A stretch of DNA of 13,730 nucleotides. Source: Methylococcaceae bacterium. GTDB lineage: Bacteria > Pseudomonadota > Gammaproteobacteria > Methylococcales > Methylomonadaceae. Positions 6,929 to 13,730 of this stretch are shown one piece after another. Under the pieces are notes generated by a model. That model searched no databases, had not been told where the DNA came from, and saw nothing but the letters and a program-made list of their open reading frames with translations. Within the stretch, counting starts at the first letter, position 1. The number at the start of each line of letters is the position of its first letter. The DNA lies in contig CANNLO010000096.1 of NCBI GenBank assembly GCA_947505055.1, forward strand, positions 1-13,730. Reading direction: 5' to 3'. A program made the position numbers and the translations under genes.

Positions 6929-9322
6929 TTAACCTTCTTCCTCCTTTCCATCCTCATCCGTAGCCATATCCGAAATCTCTTTTAACCGGGAAATAGCTTT
7001 AAAATTAATACTATTTTCAGGATAAAACCCGTCGCTATCGACTGCGCCGGCAGGTTGTCCGGTCAGTAATTCCAAGGTTTCATCAACGCTGGAAACCGCG
7101 TAAACCGAAAACAACCCCGCTGCCACGGCATCAATCACTTCCTGTTTGAGCATCAAATTGCGCTTGTTGGCGGCCGGAATAATAGCGGCATGTTGCCCGT
7201 CGTCGAGACCTCGCGCCTTACAAAGCCTGAAGAAACCTTCTATTTTTTCGTTAACACCGCCTACCGCCTGCACTTCACCGTACTGATTAATAGAACCGGT
7301 AACAGCAAACGATTGCTTGATTGGTGTTCGGGTCAAGGCAGAAATCAGACAGCAAAGTTCGGCCAAGGAAGCGCTATCGCCGTCGATATAGCCATACGAT
7401 TGTTCAATGGCGATACTGCCCGAAATGGCCAGAGGAAATTCCTGGGCATAGGTGTGCCCCAGATAACCGGTTAAAATCATGACGCCCTTGGAATGAATGG
7501 CCTGCCCGAGTTCTACTTCCCGCTCAACATCAACGATTCCTCGTGAACCGGGATAAACACTGGTGGTAATCCGCACCGGTGCACCAAAACTGCTACCACC
7601 CACCTCCAACACCGTTAATCCATTAACTTTTCCTACGGCTTCGCCTTCAGTGTCAATCAAAATGGTGCCGACCAACATTTCCTCAAGAATGTTTTCCGGC
7701 ATTCTGCCATTACGATGCTCTCTTGCGGCCAGCGCCTGTTCAATATGAGCCCGGTCACAAACCGACTGATTATCACGTTTACAAAACAGGTTGGCTTCGG
7801 CAATGATTTCAAGTGAGTCCTTGATGCGTGCAGAAAAATGATGCTGGTTTTCAGACAATCGACAGCTATGTTCAATCAGACATTCAATGGCAGTCTGGGT
7901 CAAAGGTTTACCACCGGAATCGGCGGCCTGTTTAATCATCAACAGGATAAAGCGCTGTGTAGACTCATTGTTACGTGGAATGTAATTATCAAAATCGGCA
8001 AGAATTTTGAACATCTCGTTAAACTCGTCATCCATTTCTTCCAGTAAATAATAAATATCTCTGGAACCTACCAGTATCACTTTTACGTTTAACGGAATGA
8101 CTTCCGGCTTAAGTGTGGCCGTGTTAATGCCCAGGTCGGAATAAGGCGATTCGATTTCAATGCAACCGGATTGTAAAGCCCGCTTCAGTCCTTCCCAGAC
8201 GAACGGACAATTCAGCAGTTTTTCGGCATCAATAATCAAATAACCGCCGTTGGCTTTGTGTAAAGAACCGGCACAAATCCGGCGATAATTAGTGATCAAC
8301 GCACCCTGATCACTAACATATTCAATACGCCCAAACAGATTTTGATAAATGGGGTGCGGTTCGTAAATAACCGGCGCGCCGTTTTCAAGTTTGTTATCAA
8401 CCAAAATATTGGGGGTATAAAGCTCTGTCAACAACAAGCGTTTTGTGGTGTTATCCTGGGGCTCAGGAGTCCGACTCGGCATGAGATAATCGGTAACGGT
8501 GTTGGTCAGGCTTTTTTGTATTTCAGCTAAAAAGGTAATGACATCATCAATGTTTTGATAACTGTTATTCAATTCGGCAAACAGCGGCTCTATCGCCAGA
8601 CTGATGGTGTCATTATCCAACTGCTTGACCTTTTCAACCATGGCCCGACGCCACTGGGGCATTTCCAGCAACACTTCGCTAAGATATTCTTCCAGTTCCT
8701 CAACGTGTTTATGAAAAACTTCCCGTTCCGGTAACGGCAACTGGGTAAATTGATCTTCATTAAGTGCTTTATTGTCCCGAATTGGCGCAAAAGTAATCGA
8801 TTCGGTGTCCCTGAACAGCGCAATACTTAAGGTCTGGGCCTGTTTATCAACCACATCAATGGCTGTGTTATAAAGCTGATTGTAATGACGTTCGATAGAA
8901 CTCTTTTTTTGCTGATAACTGGGACTTTCAAAGGCGGCAGGAAAAGTCGCCAGCAAATTGTCTATGAGTTTTTCAATATCTTTGCCAAGTGTCTGGCCAT
9001 GCTCGGCAGGCAATTCCAGTGCTACCGGTTCTCTGGAGTTTTCAAAATTATCGACATAAGCATAGGAAGGTGGCGCGGGCAGCATTTTTGCCTGAGCATC
9101 CAGATGTTGGGTAATCATCGATAAACGTCCCAAACCCGGATCGCCCATCACAAAAATATTGTATCCGGGAATCTGCATCTCAACGCCAAATTCAAGCGCC
9201 GATTGGGCTCTGGACTGCCCCAGGATAGTTTCAGGTAATTTAGGTACGGTTGGGAACTCAAAGCCAGCCAAATCGACATTTAGTTTCAGTGATTCAAGGG
9301 GAAGCTTTAAAGTATTAGACAT
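6929..9322 (-). CDS. Lon-type ATP-dependent protease, AAA_32 class
   Basis: The 797-residue protein belongs to the Lon-like group with an AAA_32 ATPase part rather than to canonical LonA. The phosphate loop GDPGLGRLS is at 60-68, with arginine in the place of the usual lysine. A long, mainly helical charged insert (about 75-330) separates it from Walker B GGYLIIDAEKLL at 359-370. The C-terminal S16 protease domain holds the serine in DGDSAS (S650) and lysine in GGVNEKIEGFF (K693); their 43-residue spacing equals that of the E. coli Lon dyad (S679/K722). The end is acidic (DEDGKEEEG). These enzymes degrade proteins in the cytoplasm, but substrates of this class are poorly known. No clear Shine-Dalgarno precedes the ATG, yet the N-terminus (LKLPLESLKLN) fits the family. 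Upstream is a 194-base gap. Confidence 0.88.
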   Translation of the reverse strand: MSNTLKLPLESLKLNVDLAGFEFPTVPKLPETILGQSRAQSALEFGVEMQIPGYNIFVMGDPGLGRLSMITQHLDAQAKMLPAPPSYAYVDNFENSREPVALELPAEHGQTLGKDIEKLIDNLLATFPAAFESPSYQQKKSSIERHYNQLYNTAIDVVDKQAQTLSIALFRDTESITFAPIRDNKALNEDQFTQLPLPEREVFHKHVEELEEYLSEVLLEMPQWRRAMVEKVKQLDNDTISLAIEPLFAELNNSYQNIDDVITFLAEIQKSLTNTVTDYLMPSRTPEPQDNTTKRLLLTELYTPNILVDNKLENGAPVIYEPHPIYQNLFGRIEYVSDQGALITNYRRICAGSLHKANGGYLIIDAEKLLNCPFVWEGLKRALQSGCIEIESPYSDLGINTATLKPEVIPLNVKVILVGSRDIYYLLEEMDDEFNEMFKILADFDNYIPRNNESTQRFILLMIKQAADSGGKPLTQTAIECLIEHSCRLSENQHHFSARIKDSLEIIAEANLFCKRDNQSVCDRAHIEQALAAREHRNGRMPENILEEMLVGTILIDTEGEAVGKVNGLTVLEVGGSSFGAPVRITTSVYPGSRGIVDVEREVELGQAIHSKGVMILTGYLGHTYAQEFPLAISGSIAIEQSYGYIDGDSASLAELCCLISALTRTPIKQSFAVTGSINQYGEVQAVGGVNEKIEGFFRLCKARGLDDGQHAAIIPAANKRNLMLKQEVIDAVAAGLFSVYAVSSVDETLELLTGQPAGAVDSDGFYPENSINFKAISRLKEISDMATDEDGKEEEG

Positions 9323-9516
9323 GGATGATAGACATTCTCAAAGTGCAAAAAAGGCAATGATTCTATCATTTTTTATTGCAATGACGCTAAAACAACTGGA
9401 GGCTATCAGAGAATAGTCATAGTGGCCTGTAGAAAATAGCTTAAGCAAATTTTTCTTGTCACTCTTGAAATAAATAATATTGATCAATTAAAACCAATTT
9501 ATTTATAGCGAATTAT
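9323..9516. other. AT-rich gap between diaA and the Lon-like gene
   Basis: This 194-base gap holds no convincing gene. On the minus strand TAGAAT (9365-9360) could be the -10 box of the protease gene, about 31 bases ahead of a start codon, without a clear -35. GCAATGA occurs twice, at 9354-9360 and 9378-9384, flanking that box. Nearer diaA there is a palindrome ATTGATCAAT (9479-9488) within AAATAAAT/ATTTATTT arms (9468-9475 and 9497-9504). There is no GC-rich terminator after diaA. Confidence 0.35.
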
Positions 9517-10104
9517 TTAGCCACCAAACAACTGATGATCGATTAAGTCACATAAACAATTCGTAATCATAATGTGAACTTCTTGAATATGAATACTCGA
9601 ATTTGATGGAACGCGAATTTCAATTTCATTATCATAAAGCAACGGTGCAATCATGCCGCCATTATTGCCGGTCAGCGCAATAACTGGAATATCTTTATCA
9701 TGAGCCGTGGCAATCGCTTTGGCGATATTGCTTGAATTATTGCCATCGGTGTAAGCAACCAATATATCACCGCCCTGCCCTAAAGCCCTGACCTGTTTGG
9801 CGAATACATCGTCAAAATGATAGTCATTGGCTATAGCTGTAATCGTGGTTGTGTCAGTGGTTAAAGCAATTGCGGGCAAGGAAGGACGGTCACGCTCGTG
9901 TTGATTAAGCATAGCCGAGGAAAGTAATTGAGCAACAGCTGCTGAACGCCCATTGCCACAAGTGATAATTTTTTTATCATTAAGCAGCGTTGCAACCAAA
10001 CGTTGAGAGGCGAATTCTATGAGTTCGCCGAGATTGGTCAGCGTATCGTGCTGGACTTGGCTGCTGTTTTCGAAGTGATTAATTATGCGGTTTTGTAAGC
10101 TCAT
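9517..10104 (-). CDS. diaA: DiaA-like SIS domain protein (DnaA initiator-associating)
   Basis: The 195-residue SIS-domain protein matches E. coli DiaA (196 residues) through the stretches LLNDKKIITCGNG, ERDRPSLPAIAL, FAKQVRALG and NCLCDLIDHQLF. DiaA is a tetramer that binds DnaA and promotes timely replication initiation; it is a relative of the phosphoheptose isomerase GmhA. Here the GmhA metal and catalytic positions are mostly lost: L60 for H61, A64 for E65 and N182 for H180, with only Q174 kept, and the phosphate loop STSGNS is replaced by YTDGNN (118-123). This argues against heptose isomerase activity. It is the third gene of lpoA-yraN-diaA, the order seen in E. coli; many automatic pipelines would call it GmhA. 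There is no obvious Shine-Dalgarno. Confidence 0.85.
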   Translation of the reverse strand: MSLQNRIINHFENSSQVQHDTLTNLGELIEFASQRLVATLLNDKKIITCGNGRSAAVAQLLSSAMLNQHERDRPSLPAIALTTDTTTITAIANDYHFDDVFAKQVRALGQGGDILVAYTDGNNSSNIAKAIATAHDKDIPVIALTGNNGGMIAPLLYDNEIEIRVPSNSSIHIQEVHIMITNCLCDLIDHQLFGG

Positions 10105-10112
10105 GGTGAACG

Positions 10113-10118
10113 ATTATA
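10113..10118 (-). promoter_or_regulatory. Possible -10 box just upstream of diaA
   Basis: A perfect TATAAT lies on the minus strand at 10118-10113, nine bases before the diaA ATG, in the 94-base gap after yraN. A start seven or eight bases downstream would fall almost on the ATG and give a leaderless message. No convincing -35 stands 16-18 bases upstream, so this may be chance. Confidence 0.2.
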
Positions 10119-10198
10119 AAGGCTAACGGCTCAGCCTGCGACAATTACCTTCTAGCTGTCGAGAGATTAGCCACTGAGGACAGATAACACTGTAGATA

Positions 10199-10564
10199 CT
10201 AAAAGGCATTTTTTATCCAGTCAATGGCGCCATTGCCCGACATTGCAACGACATCAAAACGGATAGGACGATCAATCTTTTGGGCAGAAAGATAAATATG
10301 GGTTGCCGCAATAATCCGGGCTTGCTTGCTTCGGGTAACGCTTTCGGCAGCACTACCGTATTTATCGGTTTTACGGAAACGAACCTCAATAATCACCAAG
10401 GTTTGTTGATCGGTCATTATCAAATCAAGCTCGCCCTGTTTGCAGCGAAAATTACGGCAGACTGGTTTCAGTCCGTTTTTAATCAGAAAATTATGGGCTT
10501 GTTCCTCAGCTGTTTCGCCTCGAATCAAATGCGCCGCTTTTGCCTTAAGCTCAGTAAACAGCAT
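10199..10564 (-). CDS. yraN: YraN family (UPF0102) nuclease-like protein
   Basis: YraN proteins have a restriction-endonuclease-like (PD-(D/E)XK) fold; their role is unresolved. From ATG 10564 the product has 121 residues with the family core intact: GELDLIM at 44-50, IIEVRFR at 58-64, the SAAESVTRSKQ segment at 71-81, RFDVVA at 102-107 and the terminal DWIKNAF. I chose this start because it gives the usual length and a family-like N-terminus; it overlaps the lpoA end by 14 bases. An earlier in-frame ATG at 10615 has a better ribosome binding site (GGAAG six bases ahead) and would add 17 residues, overlapping lpoA by 65 bases. It sits between lpoA and diaA as in E. coli, so it is almost certainly co-transcribed with lpoA. 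Confidence 0.9.
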   Translation of the reverse strand: MLFTELKAKAAHLIRGETAEEQAHNFLIKNGLKPVCRNFRCKQGELDLIMTDQQTLVIIEVRFRKTDKYGSAAESVTRSKQARIIAATHIYLSAQKIDRPIRFDVVAMSGNGAIDWIKNAF

Positions 10565-12521
10565 GATTCTGAAAGCTTGCTTTTTCAGGAGATGGGGCGG
10601 TTCTTTGGTACTCATCGCCAACTTCCGGCTGCCCACCCTTGAAGGTGGCGCAAGTCAGTCTGCGCTGAATACGCTGATCAGCCGTTAATGACAGAATGCC
10701 GGTAGCCCCAGGATAAGGGCTTAGTTCCAGATTTTCGATTTGTGTAGCCAGATTGTAAGCATCAATACCCATGGCAATCAGACGTAAGTAAGAACTGGGA
10801 AACTGTTTCCAGATGTCTTTAAGCGCATCCATGCCCATATCCCCCTGATTGGCCTGATTGAATAACCAGGGAATATCGCAAAACGTTATTTTATTAAGAT
10901 CTGCATCAAGTAAGGTGCTGACTTGTCCCGAGTAAACATTAGGCATCGCATAGACCGGAAGATCGCCAGCCTTATAATACTGTAACTGAGGATTGATAGA
11001 ACGCGCTTCTGCGCTGTAGGCACTCAAGAAAATGGCATCGATGTCCTGCCGTCTTCTGGGTGTGTATTTTACGCCGGGCAAAAGTGTCTGAATCTTGCGA
11101 TAGCGTTGTTCACTTTCATCCAGATTAAGCAGTTTTTGAATCGCTAATGAAAAATCAGTTTCTTTGGGATTATAGGTTTGCGTTTCAAGAATGGATCCGC
11201 TTTGATTTTGCCAGTCTTCTGTTAAATAAGTGGAGATACGTTTACCCGGCGCATTATCAGGCATGATCATTAATACTTTTTTATGGCCATCTGTCGACGC
11301 TTTATGTGTGAGTTGTTCCGTGTCATCAATCGGGCTGAGGCTAAATTGATAAAGCTGAGTTTTTTGCAAGCCGGGAATATGATTTAACGCCAGCACAGGA
11401 ACGTTAAAAGTAACCGTCTCGGCCAGACTCTGAATTTGTTCTTTCGCCAGCGGACCAATGATTAATTGGGCGCCTTCGGCGATGGCTTTATTATATAAAG
11501 TTTGTGGTGTTGACTGCTCACTGTCATAAAACTTAAAAGTAAGTTTGGCTCTGTTATCGGCATGATTGGATGCGGCAAGAAAGCCGGCACGTATGGCCTT
11601 GCCCGCTTGGGCAAAAGAGCCCGATTCAGGCAATAACAGTGCAACCGCCTTGGCTTTTATTGGTAAAATTCCAGAGGTGCCCTGGGTGCGCTCTAAAAAA
11701 CTCAAGTCGGCGGGATGTGTCGGATAAGTTGCACGCCAATGGTCAATTTGATTATTAAAATCAGGCTGATTTATCTTCTTTAAAAGGCCTGCCAAAGTCA
11801 TCCAGCCGGCTAAAATCCCGGTTGAACTGGTTTGTAACGCGGAATCAGGCAGCAGGTTTAATGCTTCAAGAATGGCCGCCTGATTTTTTTCAAGTTCATC
11901 GGGGAATTTTAGTAACGGATGTAACTCAATTCTGGATTTGGCGCTGGCTAATAGATTTCCTGTCAGGGAATAAGCAAAACCCTGTGATTGAAAATATTTA
12001 ATCCGGTTTTCCGTATTAAATTGTTGCGGTTGCAGGAGTCCCAGACTGTCAATGGCCTGCTCAGCCTCGCCAAAGCTAAGCAGAATCTGCGCATAAAGCA
12101 GACTCAGTTGTGCGCGTTGATCAGCAGGAAGCATGGCTGTATTGATAGCGTCGGCATTTTGCTTTGCGGCCGTGCCATCACCAGATTCAATTAAGCTATC
12201 GACGACTTGTAATTGCTGTTGATTTTGTTCATAGCTCTTGCACATTTCAATGCTGCCAAGGCAATGTTGTGTTTGTGGTGTTTCAGAAAGACCCAAAGAC
12301 TCTACTGTAAGCGGATGCTGGTATACTTCAACAATATGTTCCGGTTGCTCGTTTTTTATGAACGGCTTTGTCACCAAGGTTTCTTGCTTTGGCTCAGCGT
12401 TTTGCTGCGCAGGCATTGACTGGTTTTCAGTTTTTTTGACAGCTTTGCTTGTACAGCCTGAAAAAAGCCATAAACTGGCAAGCAGAGTGCAAAATAATAA
12501 CGGCTTATCGTTGGAACGCAT
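10551..12521 (-). CDS. lpoA: LpoA, outer-membrane lipoprotein activator of a class A penicillin-binding protein
   Basis: In E. coli LpoA reaches from the outer membrane through the peptidoglycan to activate PBP1A. The 656 residues (E. coli 678) start with a lipoprotein signal peptide whose lipobox LFSGC places the lipidated cysteine at 23. A low-complexity linker rich in Q, E and K follows (24-65), then a helical TPR-like N-terminal domain (about 95-275), and the periplasmic-binding-protein-like LppC domain from about 285 (KAVALLLPESGSFAQAGKAIRAGF) to the end. A TTG two codons earlier (12527) is an alternative start but ATG 12521 leaves a normal signal peptide. Only 33 bases separate it from divergent rsmI. 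It overlaps yraN at its 3' end. Residues 88 and 94 are cysteines that could form a disulfide in the periplasm. Confidence 0.93.
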   Translation of the reverse strand: MRSNDKPLLFCTLLASLWLFSGCTSKAVKKTENQSMPAQQNAEPKQETLVTKPFIKNEQPEHIVEVYQHPLTVESLGLSETPQTQHCLGSIEMCKSYEQNQQQLQVVDSLIESGDGTAAKQNADAINTAMLPADQRAQLSLLYAQILLSFGEAEQAIDSLGLLQPQQFNTENRIKYFQSQGFAYSLTGNLLASAKSRIELHPLLKFPDELEKNQAAILEALNLLPDSALQTSSTGILAGWMTLAGLLKKINQPDFNNQIDHWRATYPTHPADLSFLERTQGTSGILPIKAKAVALLLPESGSFAQAGKAIRAGFLAASNHADNRAKLTFKFYDSEQSTPQTLYNKAIAEGAQLIIGPLAKEQIQSLAETVTFNVPVLALNHIPGLQKTQLYQFSLSPIDDTEQLTHKASTDGHKKVLMIMPDNAPGKRISTYLTEDWQNQSGSILETQTYNPKETDFSLAIQKLLNLDESEQRYRKIQTLLPGVKYTPRRRQDIDAIFLSAYSAEARSINPQLQYYKAGDLPVYAMPNVYSGQVSTLLDADLNKITFCDIPWLFNQANQGDMGMDALKDIWKQFPSSYLRLIAMGIDAYNLATQIENLELSPYPGATGILSLTADQRIQRRLTCATFKGGQPEVGDEYQRTAPSPEKASFQNHAVY

Positions 12522-12554
12522 CTTCAATTAGGAATTTTCAAGTGAGTGTATCGA

Positions 12555-13421
12555 ATGTCAAGTGAATGCGGCAAATTATACGTTGTTGCTACGCCGATAG
12601 GTAATTTAGCAGATATAAGTTACAGGGCGATTGAAATATTAAAGCAGGTTGATTTGATTGCCGCAGAAGATACCCGGCATGTGATAATGTTGCTACAACA
12701 TTATGGCATCAACAATAAACTAATTTCATTACATCAACACAATGAAGACAGGGCTTCAGTCGGTTTACTGGAAAAACTGCGTGAGGGCTTGTCTATCGCC
12801 CTGGTTTCTGACGCGGGAACGCCTTTGTTAAGTGATCCGGGCATGCCACTGGTTAAAATGGTAAAAGACGCCGGGCTTGATGTGGTTCCCGTGCCAGGCG
12901 CCTGCGCCTTAATTGCGGCCTTGTCTGCCGCAGGATTGCCAGTAACGCAGTTTGCTTTTGAAGGCTTTTCACCGAGAACCTCATCGGCGCGAAAAACGTT
13001 TTTTAGTGAACGCTTAATGTGCCCGACAACCTGGGTATTTTATGAATCCAGCCATCGAATTATGGCCTCATTGCAGGATATGGCTGAAATATTACCGCTG
13101 GATCGGCAGATCGTTATCGCCAGAGAACTTACCAAGTTGCACGAAACTATTGTAAAAACCAGCTTGGGTGAGATGCTGAAGCGGGTTGAAGAAGATTCCA
13201 ATATGAGAAAAGGTGAGTTTGTAGTGATTGTTGATGGCGCGACCATCGATAAAAAAGAACAAATTATTACGCCCGACCAGGAAAAAATATTGAGTGTCTT
13301 ATTAAGTGAATGTTCCATTAAAACAGCGGTAGCCATGGCTGTAGAAATCACAGGTGTAAGGAAGAAGTTGTTGTATCAGGCGGCCTTGGATATGACCAAG
13401 GAAACCTCGCATTCCTATTAA
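12555..13421 (+). CDS. rsmI: 16S rRNA (cytidine1402-2'-O)-methyltransferase RsmI
   Basis: RsmI methylates the 2'-O of C1402 in the decoding centre of 16S rRNA, using S-adenosylmethionine. From ATG 12555 the protein has 288 residues (E. coli 286) with the tetrapyrrole-methylase-fold landmarks: TPIGNLADIS at 13-22, AAEDTRH at 36-42, SDAGTPLLSDPG at 85-96, VPVPGACA at 111-118, and later FYESSHR and ARELTKLHET. A GTG at 12546 in the same frame is possible, with AGGA at 12530 rather far upstream; ATG gives a more usual N-terminus. It is divergent from lpoA and followed by the RNase P RNA gene, as in Pseudomonas, where the dcw cell division cluster comes next. Confidence 0.96.
   Translation: MSSECGKLYVVATPIGNLADISYRAIEILKQVDLIAAEDTRHVIMLLQHYGINNKLISLHQHNEDRASVGLLEKLREGLSIALVSDAGTPLLSDPGMPLVKMVKDAGLDVVPVPGACALIAALSAAGLPVTQFAFEGFSPRTSSARKTFFSERLMCPTTWVFYESSHRIMASLQDMAEILPLDRQIVIARELTKLHETIVKTSLGEMLKRVEEDSNMRKGEFVVIVDGATIDKKEQIITPDQEKILSVLLSECSIKTAVAMAVEITGVRKKLLYQAALDMTKETSHSY
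12575..12580 (-). promoter_or_regulatory. Candidate lpoA -10 box inside the rsmI start region
   Basis: Minus-strand TATAAT (12580-12575) lies 53 bases before the lpoA ATG; a weak TTACCT stands 18 bases upstream. A perfect TTGACA at 12561-12556 offers an alternative -35, with a poor -10 (AAAATT) 17 bases on. Either way the promoter would lie within rsmI coding sequence, as forced by the 33-base gap. Confidence 0.3.
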
Positions 13422-13498
13422 AAATTATCAGCAGGGCTTCTCTGGTCTGAATTTTGCTAATTAAAAGCCATACGACATATCGTTCTATCGCGAAGCTG

Positions 13499-13507
13499 TG
13501 ATATACT
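13499..13507 (+). promoter_or_regulatory. rnpB: Extended -10 promoter of rnpB
   Basis: TGATATACT at 13499-13507 is an extended -10 element (TG, one base, then TATACT). The -35 region (about 13479-13484) is poor, as expected when an extended -10 is present. Transcription from G13515, eight bases later, would begin just at the expected 5' end of the RNase P RNA. Confidence 0.55.
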
Positions 13508-13514
13508 ATGCAAT

Positions 13515-13730
13515 GAAAAAGTCGGCTGAGCAGTCGCTGTTTTATCGCAAGATAAGATGGAGGAAAGTCCGGGCTCCACTGGGCAGGGTGCCAGGTAACG
13601 CCTGGGAGGCGTGAGCCTACGGAAAGTGCCGCAGAAAATATACCGCCTGTCACTTTTAGTGACCGGTAAGGGTGAAAAGGTGCGGTAAGAGCGCACCGCG
13701 CAACTGGTAACAGGAGTGGCATGGTAAACC
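13515..13730 (+). ncRNA. rnpB: RNase P RNA, class A, 3' end outside the window
   Basis: This is the catalytic RNA that trims the 5' leaders of tRNA precursors. The sequence carries the highly conserved GGAGGAAAGTCCGGGCTCC core (13559-13577), GGGCAGGGTGCCAGGTAACG (13581-13600), the GGTAAGGGTGAAA stretch (13665-13677), the GTGCGGTAAGAGCGCACCGC hairpin (13680-13699) and AACTGGTAACAG (13702-13713), in the order of E. coli rnpB. A small hairpin GTCACT/AGTGAC (13649-13654 and 13658-13663) occupies the position of variable helix P12. The 5' end is set near G13515 by the promoter and by AGTCGGCTGAGCAGTCGC, which parallels the E. coli 5' strand of P1; its pairing partner lies beyond the window. About 216 nt of an expected 350 or so are present. 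Confidence 0.95.

Noticed and set aside
9159..9416. 85-residue plus-strand frame across the protease gene start
   Set aside because: Most of it is antisense to conserved protease sequence and the rest covers the AT-rich promoter region.
9517..10104. Call as phosphoheptose isomerase GmhA
   Set aside because: Three of four metal or catalytic positions are missing, and both sequence and neighbourhood match DiaA.
12546..12554. GTG start for rsmI, three codons before the ATG
   Set aside because: The only nearby AGGA is about 12 bases from the GTG, and the ATG gives a more normal family N-terminus; not excluded.
13422..13498. Terminator between rsmI and rnpB
   Set aside because: AGCAGGGCTTCTCTGG and following bases form no stable stem with a T-tract; rsmI transcripts may run into rnpB.
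13348..13722. 124-residue minus-strand frame over the rnpB region
   Set aside because: It runs antisense through the RNase P RNA, which is unmistakable on the plus strand.
1..13730. CRISPR array, insertion sequence, tRNA, phage or defence island
   Set aside because: No regularly spaced repeats, transposase motifs, tRNA-like cloverleaf or defence-type domains were seen; the window is mostly conserved housekeeping genes.

Overview
The window reads as ordinary chromosomal DNA of a gammaproteobacterium. The strongest evidence is the block diaA-yraN-lpoA, divergent from rsmI, with rnpB after rsmI: LpoA is known essentially only from Gammaproteobacteria, and a very similar order occurs in Pseudomonas. 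The argS-SPOR protein pair points the same way. The style of the proteins made me think of a Methylococcales-type methanotroph, but nothing in the window proves this and it is only an impression.

Layout, left to right. (1) 1-307: the 3' end of a small two-helix membrane protein, overlapping by one base a 29-residue single-helix membrane peptide with a good ribosome binding site; neither is a family I recognise. (2) 308-487: a gene-free stretch with an 84-base imperfect inverted repeat (318-401), then the leader of rpiA. (3) 488-4259, plus strand: rpiA (pentose phosphate pathway), rmuC (DNA recombination/limiting protein), and the overlapping pair purE-purK (the two-step carboxylation of AIR in purine synthesis), closed by a strong stem-loop. 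(4) 4260-4491: two stem-loops in tandem, then a 10-base direct repeat with 21-base period that overlaps the likely argS promoter. (5) 4492-6878: argS and a one-base-overlapping FtsN-like SPOR protein. (6) 6929-9322, minus strand: a Lon-type ATP-dependent protease of the AAA_32 class, convergent with the SPOR gene across a GC-rich bidirectional hairpin. (7) 9517-12521, minus strand: lpoA-yraN-diaA, reading right to left. (8) 12555-13730, plus strand: rsmI and the first ~216 nt of the RNase P RNA gene, cut by the window end.

Functionally the genes serve central metabolism (rpiA supplies ribose-5-phosphate, the precursor of PRPP used by the purine pathway in which PurK and PurE act), translation (argS, rsmI, rnpB), cell envelope and division (SPOR protein, lpoA), replication timing (diaA) and proteolysis. 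I found no CRISPR array, transposase, phage gene, toxin-antitoxin pair of known family or tRNA. I did not find a convincing new multi-gene system; the most open items are the two tiny membrane proteins at the left edge, the inverted-repeat element beside them, the DiaA homologue that has lost most of the isomerase active-site residues, and the repeat-bearing argS promoter region.
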